DNA of 6,416 nt from Cryomorphaceae bacterium (lineage in GTDB: Bacteria > Bacteroidota > Bacteroidia > Flavobacteriales > BACL11): contig JACNFT010000045.1 of assembly GCA_014384505.1 (NCBI GenBank), forward strand, positions 1 to 6,416, read 5' to 3'. The notes beneath the pieces were generated by a model. It was not told the origin of the DNA and ran no database searches. It worked only from the letters and a program-made list of their open reading frames with translations. The stretch's first letter is position 1. Each line of letters opens with the position of its first letter. The translations under genes were made by a program, and so were the position numbers. Shown here one piece after another: positions 1 through 6,416 of this stretch.

Positions 1-2037
1 GGTTTAGGAGATATAGGGCCTGAAGCATCAAAACCAGTAATGGAAGGGAAGGGATTATTGTTTAAGATTTTTGCTGATATTGATGTTTTTGATATTGAAA
101 TAGATGCAAGTGACATTGATACATTTGTTCAAACAGTAAAAGCTATAGCCCCTACTTTTGGAGGAATTAATCTGGAAGATATAAAAGCACCAGAATGTTT
201 TGAAATTGAAAGAAGATTAAAAGAAGAACTTGATATTCCAGTAATGCATGACGATCAGCATGGAACAGCTATTATTTCGGCAGCAGCTTTATTGAATGCC
301 TTAGAAATTGCCAAAAAAGATATTTCAAAAATTAAAATTGTGGTTAATGGAGCTGGAGCTGCAGCTATGTCCTGTTCAAAATTATATTTATCCTTAGGTG
401 TAAAAAAGGAAAATATTGTTATGTTGGATAGTAAGGGAGTTATCAAAAAAAATAGAGAAGGACTTGAAGGTAATAAGGCAATTTTTGCAACTAAAAGAAA
501 GTGTGATACGCTTGATGAAGCTATGAAAAATGCAGATGTTTTCTTAGGCCTTTCAGTAGCAAATATTGTAACAACAGAAATGGTTCAGTCAATGGCAAAA
601 CGGCCAATTGTGTTTGCTTTAGCTAATCCTGATCCTGAGATTTCATACAAAGAAGCCATGGCTTCTCGTGATGATATTATTATGGCAACAGGAAGATCTG
701 ATCATCCTAATCAGGTGAATAATGTATTAGGTTTTCCGTATATTTTTAGAGGTGCCTTAGATGTTAGAGCAACTGAAATAAATGAAAACATGAAGTTGGC
801 AGCCGTAAAGGCAATTGCTAATTTAGCTAAGGAAACGGTATTAGATGAAATTAATTTAGCCTATGATGATAATACTTTGTCTTTTGGTTCCGAATACATT
901 ATCCCTAAACCTTTAGATCCTAGATTGATTACTGCTGTAGCTCCTGCAGTTGCTATGTCGGCAATTAGAAGTGGGGTAGCAAAGCTAGAAATTCCAGATT
1001 GGAATAAGTACCGTGAAAGTTTAAAAAAACGATTGGGTTTAGATAATAAGTTAATTAGAAACTTAACTACAAGAGCAAAACGAAACCCTAAAAGAGTAGT
1101 TTTTGCTGAGGCTGAACATTATAAAATATTAAAGGCTGCTCAACAGGTAAGTGATGAGGGGATTGCAATTCCAGTTTTATTAGGAAGAAAACAGAAAATC
1201 ATTGATTTAATTGAGGAATTTTCTATTGATTTCGAGAATTTAATTATTATTGATCCTAAAGATGAGTCACAAAAAAAGAAGAGAGATGAGTATGGTGATA
1301 TTCTTTGGCAAAAAAGGAAAAGAAAAGGGCTTACTCAGTTTGAAGCCAGGAAGTTAATGCGTGAGCGTAACTATTTTGGGTCAATGATGGTAGAAACTGG
1401 AGAGGCAGATGCTTTAATTTCTGGGATTTCTAGGAATTATAGAACTACAATTAAACCTGCCCTTGAAGTTATTGGTAAGCTAGATGGTGTGAAGAAAGTA
1501 GCCGGGATGTATATTATGAATACTAAGAAAGGAACGCTATTTTTAGCTGATACAACTATTAACACGAATCCAACAGTTGAAGAATTAGTTGATATGAGTG
1601 AAATGATTGCTAAAACAGTTAAAAAATTCAATATAACACCAAGGTTAGCTTTGTTATCGTATTCTAATTTTGGCTCTACAAGAACTGAAGGATCTTCCAA
1701 AATGGCAAAAGCAACTGTTCTTTTGAAAGAAAGAAATCCAAATTTGATAGTAGATGGTGAGATACAGGCAGACTTTGCTTTAGATGTGGAGAAAACAGCA
1801 GCCATTTTTCCATTTTCAGTACTAGCAGAGGAACAAGCAAATACATTAATTTTTCCTAATCTAGAATCAGGTAATTTAGCTTATAAATTAATACAAGAAG
1901 TTGCAGAGGCTGATTCAATTGGTCCTGTTTTAGTTGGTATGAAAAAGCCAGTACATATCTTGCAGTTAGGTTGTACAGTTCGTGAAATTATTAACATGGT
2001 AACCTTGTCGGTTGTTGATGCTCAAATAAAAAAATGA
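1..2037 (+). CDS. maeB: NADP-dependent malic enzyme with C-terminal phosphotransacetylase-like domain (5' partial)
   Basis: Cytoplasmic enzyme converting malate to pyruvate and CO2 while reducing NAD(P)+, supplying pyruvate and reducing power. The frame is open from base 1. The ATG at 40 is only an internal Met inside the conserved GPEASKPVMEGKG motif, so the true start lies left of the window and about 75-80 residues are missing, including the usual YSPGVA tyrosine motif. Numbering from base 1: K17 of MEGKG is the likely catalytic lysine. E59-D60 (NLEDI) and D84/D85 (HDDQHGTA) are the divalent-metal ligands. N116-A122 (NGAGAAA) is the dinucleotide-binding loop. NPDPE (209-213) and ATGRSDHPNQVNN (229-241) are malic-enzyme signatures. 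From about residue 362 to 678 comes the phosphotransacetylase-like domain, with ETGEADALISG (466-475), SYSNFGS (553-559), DGEIQAD (585-591) and FPNLESGN (618-625). In studied MaeB proteins this domain lacks transferase activity and senses acetyl-CoA; I infer the same here. Estimated full length is about 755 aa, normal for the family. The gene ends in tandem TGA TAA stops and overlaps ruvA by 4 bases. Cofactor preference is taken from the family, not read from residues. Confidence 0.96.
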   Translation, partial: GLGDIGPEASKPVMEGKGLLFKIFADIDVFDIEIDASDIDTFVQTVKAIAPTFGGINLEDIKAPECFEIERRLKEELDIPVMHDDQHGTAIISAAALLNALEIAKKDISKIKIVVNGAGAAAMSCSKLYLSLGVKKENIVMLDSKGVIKKNREGLEGNKAIFATKRKCDTLDEAMKNADVFLGLSVANIVTTEMVQSMAKRPIVFALANPDPEISYKEAMASRDDIIMATGRSDHPNQVNNVLGFPYIFRGALDVRATEINENMKLAAVKAIANLAKETVLDEINLAYDDNTLSFGSEYIIPKPLDPRLITAVAPAVAMSAIRSGVAKLEIPDWNKYRESLKKRLGLDNKLIRNLTTRAKRNPKRVVFAEAEHYKILKAAQQVSDEGIAIPVLLGRKQKIIDLIEEFSIDFENLIIIDPKDESQKKKRDEYGDILWQKRKRKGLTQFEARKLMRERNYFGSMMVETGEADALISGISRNYRTTIKPALEVIGKLDGVKKVAGMYIMNTKKGTLFLADTTINTNPTVEELVDMSEMIAKTVKKFNITPRLALLSYSNFGSTRTEGSSKMAKATVLLKERNPNLIVDGEIQADFALDVEKTAAIFPFSVLAEEQANTLIFPNLESGNLAYKLIQEVAEADSIGPVLVGMKKPVHILQLGCTVREIINMVTLSVVDAQIKK

Positions 2038-2040
2038 TAA
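2028..2040 (+). other. maeB/ruvA junction: A7 run, ATGA stop-start overlap, tandem stops
   Basis: Seven consecutive A (2028-2034) lead directly into ATGA, where the ruvA ATG (2034-2036) overlaps the maeB TGA (2035-2037). A second in-frame stop, TAA, follows at 2038-2040. There is no Shine-Dalgarno sequence ahead of the ruvA ATG. Such an overlap is the classic arrangement for translational coupling by terminating and re-initiating ribosomes, and A-rich sequence before the start is usual in Bacteroidota. The A run reads A-AAA-AAA relative to the maeB frame, the same phase as a -1 slippery heptamer. Overlap and phase are read directly; coupling is inferred. Confidence 0.8.
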
Positions 2041-2618
2041 CACATATACACGGAAAACTATTAGAAAAAACACCAACTTATGTAGTTGTTGATGTGAATG
2101 GGGTAGGCTATAAAATCAAAATCTCATTACAAACATTCTCAGCAATTGATGGCGAGTTGTGTAAGTTATATACTCACCTTTCAGTAAAAGAGGATTCGCA
2201 TACTTTATTTGGTTTTTTTGAAGAAAGTGAACGTCATTTATTCCGAAATTTGATTTCTGTTTCTGGGGTTGGTCCAAGTACTGCTCAAGTAATACTATCA
2301 ACCTATTCTCCCCAGGAGATTATTCATCATATAACTACTGCTGATGTAAAAGCGGTACAAAGTGTAAAAGGTATTGGTGCGAAAACAGCTCAAAGAATTA
2401 TTATTGACTTAAAAGATAAGGTCGCTAAAGGAATGCCTACATCTGATTTAATGTTTGATTCAATAGACAATACTATTAAGGAAGAAGCGTTATCTGCACT
2501 ACTAGCTTTAGGATTTGCTAAAAAAGGGGCTGAAAGCAAAATAGATAAAGTATTAAGATCAAACCCTGAAATTGTAACTGTTGAGGATTTAGTGAGAACG
2601 GCATTAAGCCAAATGTAA
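2034..2618 (+). CDS. ruvA: Holliday junction branch migration complex subunit RuvA
   Basis: RuvA tetramers bind four-way Holliday junctions in the cytoplasm and load the RuvB hexameric motors that drive branch migration; RuvC then resolves the junction. The protein has 194 residues, normal for the family, and all three domains are present. Domain I (about 1-62) is the OB fold, starting MITHIHGKL and containing VNGVGYKI (21-28). The acidic-pin pair E53-D54 matches the E55-D56 that separates strands in E. coli RuvA. Domain II (about 64-130) has two helix-hairpin-helix DNA-binding motifs: SGVGPSTA (77-84) and KGIGAKTAQR (112-121). A linker (about 130-148) leads to domain III (about 149-194), EEALSALLALGF and onward, which contacts RuvB. 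The ATG at 2034 is chosen because it starts the canonical N-terminus exactly and overlaps the maeB stop. No ruvB or ruvC lies in the window; in Bacteroidota they are commonly elsewhere. It is probably cotranscribed with maeB and sprA, since no terminator or promoter is evident between them. Confidence 0.97.
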   Translation: MITHIHGKLLEKTPTYVVVDVNGVGYKIKISLQTFSAIDGELCKLYTHLSVKEDSHTLFGFFEESERHLFRNLISVSGVGPSTAQVILSTYSPQEIIHHITTADVKAVQSVKGIGAKTAQRIIIDLKDKVAKGMPTSDLMFDSIDNTIKEEALSALLALGFAKKGAESKIDKVLRSNPEIVTVEDLVRTALSQM

Positions 2619-2627
2619 TTACTGTAT

Positions 2628-2636
2628 TAGCAATTG
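2628..2636 (+). promoter_or_regulatory. In-frame TAG followed by TTG initiation codon of sprA
   Basis: In the sprA frame a TAG stop at 2628-2630 is followed by CAA and then TTG at 2634-2636. The first in-frame ATG is not until 2763 and would remove the whole signal peptide. TTG at 2634 is therefore the only NTG codon that keeps the basic n-region (K2, K4, R5) and the hydrophobic core. No Shine-Dalgarno sequence precedes it, and the 15-base spacer after the ruvA stop contains no terminator hairpin. The weak start may limit sprA translation; that is an inference. Confidence 0.75.
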
Positions 2637-2708
2637 AAAACCAAAAGAAATCATAATTTACTTGTATTAGTTTTTGCATTAATTTTCGCAAATACTCATC
2701 TGTTGGGG
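2634..2708 (+). other. Sec signal peptide of SprA, predicted cleavage G25|Q26
   Basis: With the TTG read as Met, residues 1-8 (MKTKRNHN) form a basic n-region. Residues 9-19 (LLVLVFALIFA) form the hydrophobic core, and residues 20-25 (NTHLLG) the c-region. Cleavage before Q26 would leave an N-terminal glutamine, matching the known Bacteroidetes trend for signal peptidase I substrates to start with Gln that can become pyroglutamate. Leu at -3 is not ideal. There is no lipobox cysteine, so it is not a lipoprotein signal. It directs the protein through Sec to the periplasm before outer-membrane insertion. Confidence 0.75.
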
Positions 2709-5700
2709 CAATCCTCTGACTCCACTTTGGCGTATCCATTTTTGGGCAATCAAAGCGGAGGTATGTTTATGAATACACCTGGCAATATTAAATCGCAGAT
2801 TAGTTATGATATTCTGAATAATCAATATAGTCTACAGAATAAAATAGGAGAACTTAAGTTAGGAAGGTCGACTACTTTGGACTTTAAAGAATACCAGCAA
2901 TATAATATGAAAAATTCTATTGCTGATTATTGGAATGATAGATCAAAAGAACGTACAGGTAATCAGACTTCAGCTTTAGGATTACCTAAATTATTTATTC
3001 CTGGTCAGGCTTTTGATAAAATTTTTGGAGGTAATTCTGTTGATATTCGTCCTCAAGGTTCTGCTGAACTTATCTTTGGTTTAAAAATTAATAGATTGGA
3101 TAATCCTGCTTTACCAGAAGAGCAAAGAAAAACAACTTCATTTGATTTTCAAGAAAAGATACAAATGAATGTGATTGGTAAAATTGGAGATAAACTAAAA
3201 CTAACTACTAACTTCAATACTGAAAGTACTTTTGATTTTGAGAATCAAATGAAATTGGAATATACTGGATATGAAGATGAGATTATTAAAAAGATAGAAA
3301 TTGGTAATGTGAGCTTACCTTTAAATGGAACATTAATTACAGGTAGTCAATCTCTTTTTGGTTTTAAAACTCAGTTGCAGTTTGGACGAACAACTATTAC
3401 CGGTATTTTATCTCAGCAAAAAAGTACAAAATCAGAAATTGAAGTGAGTGGCGGAGCGCAAACATCAGAATTTGATGTGTATGCTGATCAATATGAGGCT
3501 AATAAACATTATTTCTTAGCTCATTATTTTAAAGATCAATATGATGAAGCATTAAAAAACTTACCATTTATAAATTCCGGAATAAATATTACTAAAATTG
3601 AGGTATGGGTAACCAATAAAACAGGAACTACAAGCGACACAAGGAATATTGTTTCGTTCTTAGATTTAGGAGAAACAAATGGTAATATTTATGATACATC
3701 ATTCACTTTTCCAAACAGTAGTAATTTCCCTGATAATATTGTTGCAAATGATATGTTTACTTCATTGACTACACAATTTGCTGGAATACGAAATATTAAT
3801 GATGTAAATAGTACATTGCAATCTACTTCATTGTCAAACGGAACAGATTTTGAAAAGTTAGAAAGAGCAAGAAAACTGTCAGAATCGGAATATTCTTTTC
3901 ATAGACAATTGGGTTATATTTCGCTTAATCAAGCTTTAAATAATGATGAGGTATTAGCAATTGCTTTTCAATATACTGTAGGTAGTGAGACTTTCCAAGT
4001 TGGAGAATTAAGCACAACAGGGCCTACTGCACCAAATTCACTAATTCTAAAATTGTTAAAGGGAACGAATTTTACTCCCTCCTTGCCAAACTGGGATTTA
4101 ATGATGAAAAATATTTATGCTATTGGAGCTTATCAAATGAGTGAAGATGGTTTTATATTAGATGTAGTTTATGAAAATACTGAAGAGTCAGGGGCTTTAA
4201 CAAATTATTTAAGTGAGCCGGAAGAAGATTCTATAACTGGAAAGCCGTTAATCAAATTATTAAATTTAGATAGGTTAAATAAGCAAATGAATGTTCAATC
4301 TGATGGGGTATTTGATTTTATAGAAGGCATTACGGTAAAATCATCAAATGGCAGGATAATTTTTCCCGTAAGAGAACCATTTGGAAATCATTTAGCGTCT
4401 AAATTTGCTAATCCAACTATTGCAGATAAATACTCCTATCAGATTTTGTATGACTCTACTTTAACAGTTGCGCAACAATTTCCCGAAAAAAATAAATTCA
4501 GATTAAAGGGTACTTATCAATCGTCATCTGGAGCTGAAATCCGTTTGAATGCAATGAACGTTCCGGAAGGATCGGTTACGGTAACTGCAGGTTCGCAAAA
4601 ATTAGTTGAGAATCAGGATTATACAGTGGATTATATGTTAGGGCGTGTTACTATTATCAATGATGGAATATTAAGTTCGGGCGTGCCAATCAAAATTTCT
4701 TTGGAGAATAACTCTATGTTTGGTATTCAGAATAAAACATTAGTTGGGCTACATGCTGATTATGAAATAAACAAAGACTTCTTGATTGGAGCAACTATGT
4801 TAAACCTAACTGAGCGACCATATACAACTAAAATTAATACAGGTGATGAACCAATCTCCAATACAATTTGGGGTTTAGACGCCAATTATCAAACTGAATT
4901 ACCTTGGTTAACAACCGCTATTGATAAGTTGCCTCTCATTGAAACAAAAGCAAAATCAAGATTTATTGTAACTGCTGAATTTGCGCATCTTATTCCAGGG
5001 CATCATAAGGCTGTAGGTGAGGAAGGAGTTTCGTATATTGATGATTTTGAATCCAGCAGAACATCAATTGATGTTAAAAATATGGGAGCATGGAAGCTCG
5101 CTAGTATTCCTCAGGGTCAAGAGAATTTATTTGAAAATGCTAATGAAAATAATAATTTGATACTAGGTTTTAAAAGAGCAAAATTAGCTTGGTATACAAT
5201 TGATCCCTTATTTTTTAGAAACACATCTATTACACCTCCTAATGTAAATAAAAATTTATCATTAGCAAATGGAAATACGATTGCTCAACAATCTTATCAT
5301 TATGCCCGTGAGGTTCTAGAAACAGAGGTGTTTCCAAATAAAGACCCTAATTTAGGGAGTCAGATAACAAACCTTTCAGTCTTAGACCTTGCTTATTATC
5401 CTGAAGAAAGAGGTCCGAATAATTATACTGTCAATGGTATTAATGAATATGGTAAATTAATTACTCCTAATCTAAGTTGGGGAGGTATAATGCGTAAATT
5501 AGAAACCAATGATTTTGAAGCTTCAAATATTGAATTTGTAGAGTTCTGGATGATGGATCCATTTAATGATGAGGATGGCTTGTCAAATCATTCAGGAGGT
5601 GACATGTATATTCATCTTGGAAATGTTTCGGAAGATATATTAAAAGATGGTTATAAAAGTTTTGAGAATGGCTTACCAACTTCAGAAACAGTTGAGGATG

Positions 5701-6416
5701 TAGATACTACAGCTTGGGGTAGAGTGCCAACAAATTTTTCCATTGTTGAAGCATTTGATAATGACCCTACTGCTAGAGGATATCAAGATGTTGGTATGGA
5801 TGGATTAAGAAATACTGATGAGAAACTTTTCTTTGATTCAGTTTATATAAACCAATTACTTACTACTTATGGAGCAACTTCTTTAGCATATGGTAATGCC
5901 GTAAAGGATCCATCTGCTGATGATTTTCATTATTTTAGAGGAAGTGATTTTGATGCTAAATCGATAGCAATTTTAGAAAGGTATAAGAATTTTAATAATA
6001 CGGAAGGAAATTCGGTTACCACAGATAATTCCCCTGAAAGTTATCCTACGGCAGCATCTTCACAACCCAATACGGAAGACTTAAATAGAGATCATACACT
6101 TAGCGAAACAGAAAGTTATTTTCAATATAAAGTTAGGTTAGATCCAGAAGAAATGATTGTTGGACAAAATTATATTTCAGATGTTCTGGAAACTAATGTG
6201 AAAACAGAAAACGGACAAACAAGAAATATTAAATGGTATCAATTTAGAGTTCCTGTTTATCAGCCAGATAAAGCTGTAGGTGGGATTAGAGATTTTAAAT
6301 CTATTCGTTTTATGAGGTTAGTGCTTACTGATTTTTATCAACCAATTATTTGCCGTTTTGCAACTTTTGATCTTGTAAGAGGCGAGTGGAGAAGATATAA
6401 TTTTTCATTAGCTGAG
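2634..6416 (+). CDS. sprA: T9SS outer-membrane translocon protein SprA (3' partial)
   Basis: SprA (Sov in Porphyromonas) forms the giant outer-membrane beta-barrel that exports type IX secretion cargo, including gliding adhesins where present; known partners are PorV and a plug protein. The frame is open from TTG 2634 to the edge without a stop: 1261 codons, about half the usual 2300-2500. After the signal peptide come family signatures in the expected order: DFKEYQQYN (83-91), IRPQGSAELIFG (138 on), EVWVTN (323-328), LGYISLNQAL (426 on), NWDLMMKN (486-493), GVFDFIEGI (558 on), NVPEGSVTV (642 on), ERPYTTK (727 on), YIDDFE (801-806), GMDGL (1054-1058), PNTEDLNRD (1145-1153) and SIRFMRL (1223-1229). 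The sequence is rich in alternating polar/hydrophobic beta-strand-like stretches and Asn/Thr/Ser, and I found one Cys (C1240). It lies 15 bases after ruvA and is probably in the same transcript. No frameshift or internal stop was seen, so it appears intact as far as visible. Identity rests on family motifs recalled from memory. Whether the host glides cannot be told from this gene, since non-gliding Bacteroidota also carry SprA. Confidence 0.96.
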   Translation, partial: MKTKRNHNLLVLVFALIFANTHLLGQSSDSTLAYPFLGNQSGGMFMNTPGNIKSQISYDILNNQYSLQNKIGELKLGRSTTLDFKEYQQYNMKNSIADYWNDRSKERTGNQTSALGLPKLFIPGQAFDKIFGGNSVDIRPQGSAELIFGLKINRLDNPALPEEQRKTTSFDFQEKIQMNVIGKIGDKLKLTTNFNTESTFDFENQMKLEYTGYEDEIIKKIEIGNVSLPLNGTLITGSQSLFGFKTQLQFGRTTITGILSQQKSTKSEIEVSGGAQTSEFDVYADQYEANKHYFLAHYFKDQYDEALKNLPFINSGINITKIEVWVTNKTGTTSDTRNIVSFLDLGETNGNIYDTSFTFPNSSNFPDNIVANDMFTSLTTQFAGIRNINDVNSTLQSTSLSNGTDFEKLERARKLSESEYSFHRQLGYISLNQALNNDEVLAIAFQYTVGSETFQVGELSTTGPTAPNSLILKLLKGTNFTPSLPNWDLMMKNIYAIGAYQMSEDGFILDVVYENTEESGALTNYLSEPEEDSITGKPLIKLLNLDRLNKQMNVQSDGVFDFIEGITVKSSNGRIIFPVREPFGNHLASKFANPTIADKYSYQILYDSTLTVAQQFPEKNKFRLKGTYQSSSGAEIRLNAMNVPEGSVTVTAGSQKLVENQDYTVDYMLGRVTIINDGILSSGVPIKISLENNSMFGIQNKTLVGLHADYEINKDFLIGATMLNLTERPYTTKINTGDEPISNTIWGLDANYQTELPWLTTAIDKLPLIETKAKSRFIVTAEFAHLIPGHHKAVGEEGVSYIDDFESSRTSIDVKNMGAWKLASIPQGQENLFENANENNNLILGFKRAKLAWYTIDPLFFRNTSITPPNVNKNLSLANGNTIAQQSYHYAREVLETEVFPNKDPNLGSQITNLSVLDLAYYPEERGPNNYTVNGINEYGKLITPNLSWGGIMRKLETNDFEASNIEFVEFWMMDPFNDEDGLSNHSGGDMYIHLGNVSEDILKDGYKSFENGLPTSETVEDVDTTAWGRVPTNFSIVEAFDNDPTARGYQDVGMDGLRNTDEKLFFDSVYINQLLTTYGATSLAYGNAVKDPSADDFHYFRGSDFDAKSIAILERYKNFNNTEGNSVTTDNSPESYPTAASSQPNTEDLNRDHTLSETESYFQYKVRLDPEEMIVGQNYISDVLETNVKTENGQTRNIKWYQFRVPVYQPDKAVGGIRDFKSIRFMRLVLTDFYQPIICRFATFDLVRGEWRRYNFSLAE

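Noticed and set aside
153..160. TACTTTTG, matching the Bacteroidetes -7 promoter consensus TAnnTTTG
   Set aside because: It encodes conserved residues Pro-Thr-Phe of MaeB, sits deep inside the gene with no gene start downstream, and is expected by chance in AT-rich sequence.
412..435. Asp at the end of the second beta strand (D143, MLDSKG) as evidence for NAD rather than NADP
   Set aside because: As I recall, the NADP-specific MaeB of E. coli has the same Asp-Ser-Lys-Gly pattern, so this residue does not settle cofactor choice.
255..446. 63-codon minus-strand open frame inside maeB
   Set aside because: It lies wholly antisense to conserved MaeB catalytic and cofactor-binding sequence, matches no family I know, and looks like a by-product of AT-rich coding DNA.
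1437..1805. 122-codon minus-strand open frame inside maeB
   Set aside because: It is antisense to the conserved phosphotransacetylase-like domain. Its hydrophobic composition is what the reverse complement of that coding strand would give, and it has no recognisable motifs.
40..2037. Treating ATG 40 as the start of the malic enzyme gene
   Set aside because: The frame is open to base 1, and residues 1-13 (GLGDIGPEASKPV) are conserved malic-enzyme sequence. The gene is simply cut by the window edge.
2116..2301. 61-codon minus-strand open frame inside ruvA
   Set aside because: It is antisense to the RuvA OB-fold and first HhH motif and has no independent support.
2619..2633. Possible terminator or promoter between ruvA and sprA
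   Set aside because: The gap is only 15 bases, with no inverted repeat or T-tract and no room for promoter elements.
2518..2739. 73-codon minus-strand frame across the ruvA/sprA junction that looks membrane-like
   Set aside because: Its hydrophobic part is antisense to the end of ruvA and to the sprA signal peptide. Both plus-strand genes are strongly supported here, and no minus-strand start signal was seen.

Overview
The window carries three same-strand genes packed almost without gaps: the 3' nine-tenths of a maeB-type malic enzyme gene, a complete ruvA, and the 5' half of sprA, which runs off the right edge. The SprA family belongs to the type IX secretion system (T9SS), so the source is a member of Bacteroidota. 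The DNA is visibly AT-rich (roughly one third G+C by eye, not computed), there are no Shine-Dalgarno sequences, and the SprA signal peptide ends in G|Q, all of which fit that phylum. I cannot resolve the order or genus. A low-GC free-living flavobacterial, cytophagal or marinilabilial lineage is plausible.

Layout. Bases 1-2037 encode 678 residues of a MaeB protein, a malic enzyme fused to a phosphotransacetylase-like domain. Only about 75-80 N-terminal residues are missing to the left. Bases 2034-2618 encode RuvA (194 aa), the Holliday-junction recognition subunit. Its ATG overlaps the maeB TGA in a 4-base ATGA, and the overlap is preceded by a run of seven A. Fifteen bases after the ruvA stop, sprA begins at a TTG codon (2634) and stays open for 1261 codons to base 6416. 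This is about half of the roughly 2300-2500 residues usual for SprA, the giant outer-membrane beta-barrel through which T9SS cargo leaves the cell.

Functionally the three genes are unrelated: central carbon metabolism, recombination repair, and protein export/gliding. The tight spacing suggests one transcript. From memory the maeB-ruvA-sprA order recurs in Bacteroidota, so this looks like a conserved housekeeping neighbourhood rather than an accessory island. I found no RNA gene, mobile element, CRISPR array, long repeat or convincing terminator, and nothing that looks like an undescribed system. The points worth a second look are the TTG start of sprA and the A7 run at the maeB/ruvA junction, which sits in the phase required for a -1 slip into ruvA.
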